Source of the DNA: JAFGPJ01 sp964439135
Lineage (GTDB): Bacteria > Planctomycetota > Phycisphaerae > Sedimentisphaerales > Anaerobacaceae
DNA: 11,962 nucleotides
NCBI GenBank assembly: GCA_964439135.1
Contig: CAYTNN010000147.1
Span: forward strand, 1-11,962
Reading direction: 5' to 3'
Shown here: positions 5,598 to 11,962 of the stretch, piece by piece
Layout: each line of letters begins with the position of its first letter
Numbering within the stretch: position 1 is the stretch's first letter
Position numbers and translations under genes: made by a program
The notes under the pieces: model-generated
What the model was told of the DNA's origin: nothing
The model's input: only the letters and a program-made list of their open reading frames with translations
Databases searched by the model: none

Positions 5598-5976
5598 TCT
5601 CGAAAATAAGCCTGAGCCCACGCAGCAAGCAGTTGAATCCCGTCAAACCAGGCAGGTCTCTGATTCGCAGAAGACCGATACACACGGAAAGATCGCCCTG
5701 CGTATCTTGTATACCGGCCTGCAGAATACGGATCGTGCAAAGGACTTCGTGAATTTTCTCAAAAAGCATTTCCAGCAGGTAGAAACCACGGATTACAATA
5801 CCTTTACGGGAAGTCATACCGCCGATTTTGATGTAGCTATTATCAACCAAGACAGCGCAGACACCAGATCGCCACGACTAAGGATTAACCGTCAATACGC
5901 ACGTGCTACTGTTACTGTGGGAGTTCCGGGCGCGTTCTTATACAGCAACCTTTCCCTCAAAACCGGATACTTGTGA
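5569..5976 (+). pseudogene. 5'-truncated gene of an uncharacterised family (C-terminal part)
   Basis: After an in-frame stop at 5566-5568 the frame is open to TGA at 5974. It contains a polar linker (CLQAEYLENKPEPTQQAVES) followed by a compact domain: KIALRILYTGLQNTDRAKDF (5686-5745), FLKKHFQQVETTDYNTF, ADFDVAIINQD and RATVTVGVPGAFLYSNLSLK, ending TGYL. The alternation of strands and helices resembles a small Rossmann-like or receiver-type fold. The C-terminus looks complete. No ATG or GTG, no ribosome site and no signal peptide precede the linker; a TTG at 5707 lies inside the domain. The 5' end therefore appears to be lost. Its stop overlaps the next gene by GTGA, so the two were probably translated together. 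Confidence 0.55.
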
Positions 5977-6332
5977 AACTGCATGGGAAGTATTACAGAG
6001 ATGATTTCAAATTCATCTATCGAGATCAATCGTTCCTCATCGACAACGAGCTTAAATCGCTGGGCCTCAATTCCAATCGCGAAACAGAAACCCTCGTACG
6101 GCTGATTTCTCTTTTAGAAGATGAAAAGCACGCCGATACCGCCTGGCTTTTGCTGGCTCGTTACACAAATCAATCATTCGAGAGCCCAGAGCAATGGCAG
6201 TCGTGGTTTGAGAATAATAAGGAAAGTATATTTTTCAGCGATGTAGGCGGTTACAAGTTCTTTGTCGTACCCAAAGGATATATAGAAAACATAACACCAA
6301 CGGCTGTCCTGGAAGAAGCGGATGGCGGCTGA
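5973..6332 (+). CDS. Hypothetical helical protein, overlaps upstream gene by GTGA
   Basis: A 119-residue soluble protein starting at GTG 5973, which shares GTGA with the stop of the upstream frame, a layout typical of translational coupling. It begins KLHGKYYRDDFKFIYRDQSF. A helical, repeat-like centre follows (RETETLVRLISLLEDEKHAD, then TAWLLLARYTNQSF), resembling a HEAT-type pair and the phrase ESPEQWQSWFENNKESIFFS, which recurs in planctomycete HEAT-repeat proteins. The C-terminus (GGYKFFVVPKGYI) is a short beta part. No signal peptide or membrane helix is seen. If the upstream gene has lost its start, expression of this one depends on readthrough or weak internal initiation, so it may be decaying too. 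Confidence 0.6.
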   Translation: MKLHGKYYRDDFKFIYRDQSFLIDNELKSLGLNSNRETETLVRLISLLEDEKHADTAWLLLARYTNQSFESPEQWQSWFENNKESIFFSDVGGYKFFVVPKGYIENITPTAVLEEADGG

Positions 6333-6426
6333 GAAAGCTCTCCACTTACCCATCGTCTATACTCAACACAGGTAGGCGACAAACCGAATCACGCGGAAAT
6401 TTCTGACGCTTCAGCTTGCTTACTGC

Positions 6427-6456
6427 AAAAAAAAAGCCGTGCATCAGCACGGCTTT
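6427..6456 (-). terminator. Intrinsic terminator of the lpoB operon
   Basis: GCCGTGC (6436-6442) and GCACGGC (6447-6453) form a perfect 7-bp GC-rich stem around ATCA, extendable by AAA/TTT. On the minus strand nine T follow directly (6435-6427), 31 bases past the stop of the last operon gene. Because three T follow on the plus strand too, it may also stop plus-strand transcription from 5973-6332. Confidence 0.92.
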
Positions 6457-6487
6457 ATCACAACACTATCGGTTTAAAGAACAGCCG

Positions 6488-7885
6488 CTAATTATCGAAC
6501 GGCAGTTTGACTCCTCCCGTTTTGGTTCTAATAACATCCGGTTTCATTCCGACGCCGAGATCTCTCTTTTGCTTTTGTATACGGCAAACGGAACCTACTT
6601 TAACTTTTGATACATCGCCTTCAACCAACTTGGCCATTGACATGGTGTGTGCAACCTTCTGAATTTCGAGTGTAGCGACATGGCTTTCGATACTTCCGAG
6701 CGATTCTCCGGTATCGTTATCGAAGATTTCCTTGCCCATCGTAAAGACATCGAGCATCATGCCGTTTTTCATTCTCTGGCCGCCCTGGTTCAGGATTAAT
6801 TGGCCATCCTCCTGTACCGCAGCGACGGTGATAGGATACACACGGTCGATAACCGCTGCAATTACATCGTTGGCCACGAGCGAGATAAAAGCGTCACGTA
6901 CCTGTGCCGGGTCCCATTCGAGAGGATTCTGTTCGTCGGCAAGCCTTCTGACCTGTTCGTCCTCAAGATATTTTTGCGCAGCCGACGCCAGGACTACCTG
7001 CTTTGTGGAGCTGTCGACAAGCCGATAATCGAAATTGAATCGTGCTTTGAATTTTCTCGCCGTATAATTGGCGGCTCTCAGATACCTTTCGATTTTCTCG
7101 ATTTGGGCCTGAGTAATAGTCCCTACGAGCAAATAATCGGCGCCAAGAGTTTCAGCGAGCTTTGCCTGTTCTCCAAGAGGGGCATCGAAGGAAAAGAGCA
7201 TCTCTTTTTCCCTCGTAAAGTCAACAATGCTTTCACGGTCAAGGACGGCGAATTTGTTAGTCTGGGTTAGTCCGGCCACAAGTCGCTGGGAGAACAGCGA
7301 CGAAAGCGTGTCGCCGGATATTATCTGGTTCAGAAAAACGTAACTATCCTGCTGTGTTTTTGCGGGCATCAAGGCAATCTTGACCCGCCCGGTCCGGCCC
7401 CGTGCTCCATAGTCGTAAACGGAGACCTGCAGCGTGACTTCATAGGTGTCCTGATCGATTTGCTTTTCATCGAGAACTTTGTAGCTTCTTACGAGGCCGC
7501 CGATTTCAGTTGTGTAGACCGTGCCGTCCGTGGCAACATCTACAGAATCGAATTCGATTCTCCTTCGGCCGGGCCCATCGTCACCTACTCCCACACCTGA
7601 GCTGCGGAAGCCGAATTCGTAGTTGCTGGAATCGACTCTAACACCTCTTACCTGCTCGACTGCTCTATACAGTGCGTTCTTCACGGCTTCGTCCCTGTTG
7701 CGGCCACGGCCGATGACTTCCCGGACAACTGCGTTGTTTGGATCAGTCTTCAAAAGAGGGGCCGATGCGCTGCGTTTGCCGGCGGTGTTGCCGGCCGGAT
7801 TCTGTTCGGCTCCCGGCGCATTACCGGCGGTCACAACTGCCGCAGTAAACAGGCAGAGCGCAATAATGATCGTTATTTTTTTCAT
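6488..7885 (-). CDS. CsgG/FlgT-like exported envelope protein
   Basis: The 465-residue product has a signal peptide (1-20, cleavage near VTAGNA) but no lipobox Cys. Residues about 52-160 (GRGRNRDEAVKNALYRAVEQ, then VRGVRVDS) match the N-terminal FlgT-type domain that adds extra 'aa' repeats in sodium-driven flagellar proteins. Residues about 165-350 form a CsgG/LpoB-like nucleotide-fold domain: RVKIALMP, LTQTNKFAVLDRESI and LAETLGADYLLVGTITQ (244-259). Residues 352-440 resemble the FlgT C-terminal beta domain (LILNQGGQRMKNGMMLDVFT). It is the last gene of the operon, 34 bases after lpoB, preceded by a weak GGGTGG site and followed by a strong terminator. Its neighbours suggest a periplasmic or outer-membrane role in a cell-wall or secretion assembly rather than flagella; this is inferred. 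Confidence 0.85.
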   Translation of the reverse strand: MKKITIIIALCLFTAAVVTAGNAPGAEQNPAGNTAGKRSASAPLLKTDPNNAVVREVIGRGRNRDEAVKNALYRAVEQVRGVRVDSSNYEFGFRSSGVGVGDDGPGRRRIEFDSVDVATDGTVYTTEIGGLVRSYKVLDEKQIDQDTYEVTLQVSVYDYGARGRTGRVKIALMPAKTQQDSYVFLNQIISGDTLSSLFSQRLVAGLTQTNKFAVLDRESIVDFTREKEMLFSFDAPLGEQAKLAETLGADYLLVGTITQAQIEKIERYLRAANYTARKFKARFNFDYRLVDSSTKQVVLASAAQKYLEDEQVRRLADEQNPLEWDPAQVRDAFISLVANDVIAAVIDRVYPITVAAVQEDGQLILNQGGQRMKNGMMLDVFTMGKEIFDNDTGESLGSIESHVATLEIQKVAHTMSMAKLVEGDVSKVKVGSVCRIQKQKRDLGVGMKPDVIRTKTGGVKLPFDN

Positions 7886-7919
7886 TTTTCCACCCTTTGA
7901 AAAAACTTTCCATTAGACT

Positions 7920-8525
7920 CTATTGCCAGGAAACAGATCTACTGCTGCCTCTTTTACCAATAAGAGTTTCATCCTGCCAAAATCTGAGTCCGCTCTTAAC
8001 ATCGCTCAGCTTCAGTTGAAAATAGTATTCAATCTGCTGTGTTTTTCGGTCATAGCTGATAATCCTCTGAAAGATTTTGCCGGAGATGGTTAGTTCAGGT
8101 GCGATGAGTGTTTGCCTTTTGGCCACCGTGCCGGGATCGAACTCTTCGGAATCCCTGAGCTCTCTCGTCTCATGGAGCAACGCGTCGGAACCGCTGCCGA
8201 TAGCGGATGTCATAACCGCCTGCCCGCTGTTCAATATCTCGGTCTCGATTTTTACCATTAGCTGGTCGGTGTCGATTCTCTGCGTCGTATCGTTGATGAT
8301 TCTGCCGGTAGCCACTACATACCTGTCACCTTCCGGCTTTTTAAGGGCTCCGGAACCAAGCATTGACTGAACCATTTTACTCGCGGCCATATCGAAATCT
8401 CTGTAGTCCAGAGCCATGACAGACTTTCCCTCGTCATTCGCGGTATCGATCATTGTTGTTTCCTGGGCACATCCTGCCACTACAATACATACCATCGTTA
8501 TTAGATATAATACTTTCGCTTTCAT
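7920..8525 (-). CDS. lpoB: LpoB-like lipoprotein, penicillin-binding protein activator
   Basis: LpoB of E. coli is an outer-membrane lipoprotein that activates the peptidoglycan synthase PBP1B. This 201-residue protein has a signal peptide with lipobox VAGC (Cys19), a linker, then a domain typical of LpoB: DYRDFDMAASKMVQSMLGSG, TGRIINDTTQRIDTDQLMVK, LTISGKIFQRIISYDRKTQQ and FQLKLSDVKSGLRFWQDETL. Length is close to the E. coli protein (213). ATG 8525 has GGGAG six bases upstream. It follows ycfL with a three-base gap, as in proteobacteria where ycfL and lpoB are adjacent. Whether it activates a PBP in this phylum is inferred; LpoB-type proteins outside Enterobacteria may serve other partners. 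Confidence 0.9.
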   Translation of the reverse strand: MKAKVLYLITMVCIVVAGCAQETTMIDTANDEGKSVMALDYRDFDMAASKMVQSMLGSGALKKPEGDRYVVATGRIINDTTQRIDTDQLMVKIETEILNSGQAVMTSAIGSGSDALLHETRELRDSEEFDPGTVAKRQTLIAPELTISGKIFQRIISYDRKTQQIEYYFQLKLSDVKSGLRFWQDETLIGKRGSSRSVSWQ

Positions 8526-8528
8526 AAT

Positions 8529-8960
8529 TTACTCCCACTTTCTCGTATCCATTCTGAAATTTACGGCTTGCGGTCTCGGCGCAACGGCCTTAATGGTAAA
8601 TGGTGATTTCCCCATTGCCGATTTCGGCAGCCACACACTTGTTTTCGTTTCAATCTGAAGTCCGTCTGCATCCAGCCATTCGACTCTGTATCTGAAGCGT
8701 TTGGTCTTATACGACTTGTTGTTTCCGTTGACATAAAGCTCAAGAAAACCGGAATCGCTCATTCTGGTAACGGCGTTGGTAACTTCAATTCCTTCGCCGA
8801 TCAAGGCACTGAAAGCATGCGCGACCGGCCTGGTAACAATGTTGCTTCCAAGCGTATCACTTGCGACTCCTTCTCTAACATGGATTTTTGAGTCATTTTG
8901 CTTCTGACAGCCGTAACTGAAGACTATCAACCCAATCAATACGAACTCTAACTTTTTCAT
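8529..8960 (-). CDS. ycfL: YcfL family lipoprotein (DUF1425)
   Basis: A 143-residue lipoprotein with signal peptide and lipobox FSYGC (Cys18). The mature part carries the YcfL/DUF1425 pattern: EVTNAVTRMSDSGFLELYVN, KRFRYRVEWLDADGLQIETK, SVWLPK and APRPQAVNFRM. The immunoglobulin-like fold is known for the family but its function is not. ATG 8960 has GGAG seven bases upstream. The gene lies between the COG3014-type gene (32-base gap) and lpoB (three-base gap). It therefore belongs to one transcript, and a shared task in LpoB-linked envelope synthesis is likely. Confidence 0.88.
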   Translation of the reverse strand: MKKLEFVLIGLIVFSYGCQKQNDSKIHVREGVASDTLGSNIVTRPVAHAFSALIGEGIEVTNAVTRMSDSGFLELYVNGNNKSYKTKRFRYRVEWLDADGLQIETKTSVWLPKSAMGKSPFTIKAVAPRPQAVNFRMDTRKWE

Positions 8961-8992
8961 GGCAATTCTCCATCAACATTTAAATTAGTCAT

Positions 8993-10384
8993 CTAATATG
9001 TTATCAGGTCAAGAACCTGCCTTGTCTGCTTCCGTGGTATTCTAACATAGACAAACGCATTTTTGCAAGCGGGGATTTCCACCGGGAAAGATTCGCCGTC
9101 CGGGGGAGCTATCGTTATCAGCCTGTCGGGCGGCATGGGCAATCTGGCAACCTGGAAATTCTTCGGCAGAGTGGTCCAAATTCTGACATCAGCGGCGGTT
9201 GTGGCGATCGAATAGACAGTAGTTAGGAAGGAAACAATCTTCGGCGAGGAGTCATCTTTTTTATTCAGAGCATACTGTGCTACCACTTTTGCGGTAGCGG
9301 ATATAATGGCCCTTGTCAGAATACCTTTAAAATCTTTGCTAAACTCCGTCTGCACGATCCGGTCCATATTCGCGACGATCTGAGTATTGTAACTTTTATC
9401 GCCGGCCTTGATCGACAAGTAGGGATAAGCCTGCTCTCTGAATACGAGTCTTGGCAGAGCAATCCCGAAATATTTTACCTCATCCGAGGCAATAAAAAGG
9501 GGTATGTCGATTCGGACCTCTTCCTTAACGGGTCCCATCCCGTTTTCGAATATTACCCATACGGTATCTTTCAACTCCGCCTTGCCATCGAGAACCTGTT
9601 CAGTAATAGCCAGGTCCCGGGCAATATAGTCGTTGTCGCGGACCATTCCATACGATTCTTTGAGGAAAGTGGCAGCTTTTGAGTGGTCGCCGATGAGATT
9701 GAAAAAAACTCCGGCAATGTAAGCCGTGAAGGGATTGACGAAATCGGGGTAGGCTTCGAACTCGTACAGGCCGGGATACCTGTCAGTTATTAACTGGTTG
9801 ATTTCGGGATTATCTACATTTTTCTTAGCCTGCGATCCCTTTTTTTCCTGCTCCTTGTCTAATTCATTTTGGAGCTTCTTTATTTCCCCGGCGAATTTCT
9901 CCTTTGCCCGTCTTTGCCTGTCAAGGGCCCTGTTGAACTCTACCCGTGCCTGGTCGTTTTCACCGAGTGCCATAAAGTTCAAAGCTTTGTAAGTATTGAC
10001 CATGATGCCGTCGTATTCTTCACCCAAATAAGGGATGATATTCTCGTTAACGGCAATTGCAACAACCGAATCTGCGGCTGCGTTTTGATAATCGAAGAAG
10101 TTCAGCATCTCCTCCGATTTATCAAAATAATTGTTACTTTCCCTGAGATTTTGCCTCAGCCTTTCAAGCGTGCCGAGTTGTAATGTCCATAATAAATCTT
10201 CTTTTTTGGGATTTTTGCTTTTACTGATTTTAGACTGAGCGAATTCTATGGATTTATCATAATCAGAACTATTGAAATACCCGCCAAAGGTGCCGAGTTG
10301 GCTTTTAGGTGCATTACATCCAGCGAAAACAGGAAGTAATAACACGAATAGAAAAAAGCGATTCTTAACAGGGTCTTTGTTCAT
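8993..10384 (-). CDS. COG3014-type TPR lipoprotein
   Basis: A 463-residue lipoprotein (signal peptide, lipobox FAGC, Cys23) of the COG3014 type, usually found beside ycfL and lpoB. The N-terminal half is helical with TPR-like units (DYDKSIEFAQSKISKSKNPK, YKALNFMALGENDQARVEFN, NLIGDHSKAATFLKESYGMV). A charged coiled coil lies at about 163-190 (KEKFAGEIKKLQNELDKEQE). The C-terminal half is a conserved beta-rich region: DTVWVIFENGMGPVKEEVRI, DIPLF, VANMDRIVQTEF and DVRIWTTLPKNFQVARL. Start ATG 10384 is preferred over GTG 10396 because the ribosome site GGAGG lies between them. It opens the four-gene operon and probably helps assemble a lipoprotein complex at the outer membrane; its biochemical role is not known. 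Confidence 0.85.
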   Translation of the reverse strand: MNKDPVKNRFFLFVLLLPVFAGCNAPKSQLGTFGGYFNSSDYDKSIEFAQSKISKSKNPKKEDLLWTLQLGTLERLRQNLRESNNYFDKSEEMLNFFDYQNAAADSVVAIAVNENIIPYLGEEYDGIMVNTYKALNFMALGENDQARVEFNRALDRQRRAKEKFAGEIKKLQNELDKEQEKKGSQAKKNVDNPEINQLITDRYPGLYEFEAYPDFVNPFTAYIAGVFFNLIGDHSKAATFLKESYGMVRDNDYIARDLAITEQVLDGKAELKDTVWVIFENGMGPVKEEVRIDIPLFIASDEVKYFGIALPRLVFREQAYPYLSIKAGDKSYNTQIVANMDRIVQTEFSKDFKGILTRAIISATAKVVAQYALNKKDDSSPKIVSFLTTVYSIATTAADVRIWTTLPKNFQVARLPMPPDRLITIAPPDGESFPVEIPACKNAFVYVRIPRKQTRQVLDLITY

Positions 10385-10454
10385 AAGACCCTCCACATAT
10401 TATCCATTTTGTGCCGATATAGAAGTCCCAATAAGAATGAACTATATATCTGCA

Positions 10455-10460
10455 ATTATA
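10455..10460 (-). promoter_or_regulatory. Possible -10 box of the lpoB operon
   Basis: Perfect TATAAT on the minus strand, with about 71 bases from there to ATG 10384. No -35 matching TTGACA at 16-18 bases is visible, so an activator-dependent or non-sigma70 promoter, or a chance match, are all possible. Confidence 0.3.
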
Positions 10461-10696
10461 CTCAATACTCACAATGATTATCCTGAGCATCGTAATTTCG
10501 AGACAATATCAATACCTTTCAACGTCAACCAATGAAAGCTCATTTCTGGTAGACTAACGGAGGTTCTGGAACAAATCAAGGATAATTTGTGTTTAAAAAA
10601 TATGCACATTCTCCCCCTGTCTCAAATCCAGCATTTGAAAGTACCGCTTGTTATTGTAATGGACCCGGCAAGAATCTTATGTGTTTCAATTTTTCT

Positions 10697-10725
10697 TTGA
10701 CATCGGTTCTGCAATCGATTATTTT
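10697..10725 (+). promoter_or_regulatory. Sigma70-type promoter of small membrane gene
   Basis: Perfect TTGACA (10697-10702), 17-base spacer, TATTTT (10720-10725). The expected start point near 10732 leaves a leader of about 22 bases to ATG 10754. This supports ATG 10754 over frame starts farther upstream. Confidence 0.65.
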
Positions 10726-10753
10726 CATCGAGTACAGTGGGAAACCAGATAGC

Positions 10754-11116
10754 ATGATACGAGTTAAACACAATAATTCCGGTACTGTAGCAGTAACTGT
10801 GGCTCTGCTGATCATTATCGCACTTGTGGTTTTATCAATCGCCCGGCATTTCTGGGCCGACTCCGTAAACGAGCATTTCGACAAATTAATCTCAGTTTAC
10901 ATTACGGAAAAAGAGGACCTCAACCAGGATGATCGAGACAGACTGAAGGCCCAACTGCTCGAAGATGGTATATTTATTAAAATGCACAGATGGAATAAGG
11001 AAAGTTTTATCAAGGATCAACGGCTATACAATGAAATGATAATCACCCGTGACCAGCTACAGATGAGAAAAGAAGATGCCGAGACTTCGGTCATCGAAAC
11101 CATGATAAATCTGTAA
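10754..11116 (+). CDS. Small single-pass membrane protein, function unknown
   Basis: A 120-residue protein with a short basic N-terminus, one transmembrane helix (about 11-30, GTVAVTVALLIIIALVVLSI) and a charged helical domain outside or inside the membrane: VNEHFDKLISVYITEKEDLN, then QDDRDRLKAQLLEDGIFIKM and a tail rich in Lys, Glu and Arg. The helix-then-charged layout resembles many membrane-anchored hypothetical proteins. ATG 10754 is chosen because the frame upstream of it overlaps a good promoter and reads as non-coding composition. A weak GTGGGA precedes it, so the ribosome site is poor. Divergent from the lpoB operon, with no evident link to it. No family is recognised. Confidence 0.7.
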   Translation: MIRVKHNNSGTVAVTVALLIIIALVVLSIARHFWADSVNEHFDKLISVYITEKEDLNQDDRDRLKAQLLEDGIFIKMHRWNKESFIKDQRLYNEMIITRDQLQMRKEDAETSVIETMINL

Positions 11117-11156
11117 CAAGTCCCCCACTGCGACCCTTCGAGGGAATCTTTAACAG

Positions 11157-11195
11157 AAAAATGGGGCCTATACCGAACCGATCGGCATAAGCCCC
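11157..11195 (-). terminator. Hairpin followed by T-run, likely terminator of the secreted-protein gene
   Basis: GGGGC (11163-11167) pairs with GCCCC (11191-11195), and inside it TATACCGA (11169-11176) pairs with TCGGCATA (11182-11189) with one mismatch. On the minus strand ATTTTT follows. It lies about 82 bases after the stop of the minus-strand gene ending at 11278. Two mismatches and a short T-run make it weaker than the terminator at 6427. Confidence 0.5.
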
Positions 11196-11226
11196 TAACT
11201 AACGCAAGTCTTTATATTCCTGCCAT

Positions 11227-11270
11227 ACCTGCCCTTGCAGGTCTAAACCTACCCCTGGCTAAAGCGGGTA
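11227..11270. repeat. Two compact inverted repeats in the 3' spacer
   Basis: ACCTGC-CCTT-GCAGGT (11227-11242) is a perfect 6-bp hairpin. TACCC (11250-11254) pairs with GGGTA (11266-11270) around CTGGCTAAAGC. With the hairpin at 11163-11195 they make three successive stem-loops between the two convergent genes, a layout typical of dispersed intergenic repeat elements, though only one copy is visible here. Confidence 0.45.
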
Positions 11271-11277
11271 TCAGAAT

Positions 11278-11962
11278 TTACTCTGCGGCAGCTTCTGCCT
11301 GTTGACGCAGACGGATGTCATCAATGAACATCATGCCCGAACCGCCGGGAGCATTCATATTGCCTTTGTTACCAAGGCCGACTGCAATCTTGTCAACATT
11401 GGTCAGGACTACGCCCTGATCAGCAAAAGCCTGGAGCGGAATAACCCACTCGGTCCAGTTATAAATCTGTGCCGCGGCCGGATCATCGTGAACCACCACT
11501 ACCGGGGTTCCGGCACTGTTGGAGACCGCCACGTAAAGCGGCTCAGCGGCATTGCTTGCTATACCGATATCCTGGTTCGCCCACTGCGGGCCAACAGTAC
11601 CGGTGAACTTTACGTTGGAGAATACGGCCTGGCACGTTAATGTAGTGTCATGGCTCGTAAGCGCTAAGCCGATGTGGACATTCGAACCCATCGGGATGAT
11701 CTCTGTGCCCTGCATCGTCCACGTAGAGCCGTTGGCTGAATGGTACGCCGTAAAGTTGCCGGACAAATCACGATCCACCTTCACCCAGTACGGTGTAGTT
11801 ATCGCGGCGGTCGTCGTATCGAGGCTGGTCTGGCCCGTGCCGGGACGTCTCTGGAAGGACACACCCGAAGCAGGCGTTACAACCATCGTCGCGTGCGCCG
11901 AGTCAGAATTGAGCGTCTCACGAATCATCACGCCTGCTTTTGCCCAGGCGTTTGTTTCATCG
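11278..11962 (-). CDS. Secreted protein with concanavalin-like module and C-terminal beta domain (5' end cut by window edge)
   Basis: The last 227 residues of a larger exported protein. They open with DETNAWAKAGVMIRETLNSD, the hallmark of a DUF1349/LamG-like concanavalin module found in secreted proteins of planctomycetes and other polysaccharide degraders. GVSFQRRPGTGQTSLDTTTA, YWVKVDRDLSGNFTAYHSAN and HIGLALTSHDTTLTCQAVFS complete that fold. The second part (WANQDIGIASNAAEPLYVAV, WTEWVIPLQAFADQGVVLTN, GGSGMMFIDDIRL) resembles the carbohydrate-binding-like domain that often closes planctomycete LamG proteins. The C-terminus (AEAAAE) carries no PEP-CTERM or sortase signal. The signal peptide and any catalytic domain lie beyond the window, so enzyme function cannot be judged. 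Confidence 0.85.
   Translation of the reverse strand, partial: DETNAWAKAGVMIRETLNSDSAHATMVVTPASGVSFQRRPGTGQTSLDTTTAAITTPYWVKVDRDLSGNFTAYHSANGSTWTMQGTEIIPMGSNVHIGLALTSHDTTLTCQAVFSNVKFTGTVGPQWANQDIGIASNAAEPLYVAVSNSAGTPVVVVHDDPAAAQIYNWTEWVIPLQAFADQGVVLTNVDKIAVGLGNKGNMNAPGGSGMMFIDDIRLRQQAEAAAE

Larger units (their letters stand above)
10397..10753. other. Divergent intergenic region between the lpoB operon and a small membrane gene
   Basis: No supported gene is seen. It contains a TATAAT on the minus strand (10455-10460) about 70 bases before the operon start, with no good -35 at normal spacing, and TTGACG (10523-10528 on the minus strand) further up. On the plus strand it contains the good promoter at 10697-10725. 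Confidence 0.5.

Noticed and set aside
5480..5752. 90-codon plus-strand frame
   Set aside because: Out of frame with the clearly protein-like reading at 5569-5976; Arg/Ser/Pro-rich shadow composition.
6800..7270. 156-codon plus-strand frame within the CsgG/FlgT-like gene
   Set aside because: Opposite a gene with strong family motifs; no ribosome site or signal of its own.
10589..10753. Upstream extension of the small membrane protein to 10589
   Set aside because: It would cross the TTGACA/TATTTT promoter and adds non-conserved-looking residues before the membrane helix.
1..11962. CRISPR arrays, tRNA/rRNA genes, transposases
   Set aside because: No regularly spaced direct repeats, no cloverleaf with a T-loop motif and no transposase motif were found by eye.

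Overview
The window looks like chromosomal DNA of a Planctomycetota bacterium, probably an anaerobic Phycisphaerae/Sedimentisphaerales-type lineage. This rests on protein style only: a LamG-VanZ fusion, a secreted protein with a 'WAKAGVMIRET' concanavalin-like module and planctomycete-style C-terminus, a MoxR ATPase, and a lipoprotein/LpoB-type envelope cluster. No rRNA or tRNA gene is present to confirm it. Both ends cut genes: moxR lacks its 3' end at the left edge and a secreted protein lacks its 5' end at the right edge.

Left part (1-1509): a minus-strand MoxR AAA+ ATPase, then about 350 bp without a gene but with inverted repeats. Next comes a 64-codon minus-strand frame (1220-1414) that becomes a coherent two-helix membrane protein only if an in-frame UGA at codon 8 is read as selenocysteine. 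The UGA is followed at the usual bacterial distance by an 8-bp hairpin. This frame lies head to head with selD and is the best candidate for something undescribed here.

Selenium/redox part (1510-4239): an unusual selD gene. Its product has a Cys-rich N-terminus (three CxC pairs), a SelD body that has lost about 70 central residues in frame, and a C-terminal AhpD/carboxymuconolactone-decarboxylase domain with CGPC. A LamG-VanZ membrane protein with its own promoter follows. After it lies a 35-codon remnant of a second AhpD-type C-terminus, about 88% identical to the end of the selD fusion. It looks like the scar of a paralogue interrupted or replaced by the lamG-vanZ gene.

Middle (4242-6332): a single-pass membrane protein of unknown function, a convergent small membrane protein, an AT-rich spacer, then a 5'-truncated gene overlapping a second gene by GTGA. 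Both of the last two belong to families without known function.

Right part (6427-11962): a four-gene minus-strand envelope operon: COG3014-type TPR lipoprotein, YcfL, LpoB, and a CsgG/FlgT-like protein. It ends in a strong intrinsic terminator. It resembles the ycfL-lpoB arrangement of proteobacteria, where LpoB activates a peptidoglycan synthase. Divergent from it is a small single-pass membrane protein with a good sigma70-type promoter. Last come a hairpin-rich spacer and the C-terminal 227 residues of the secreted protein.
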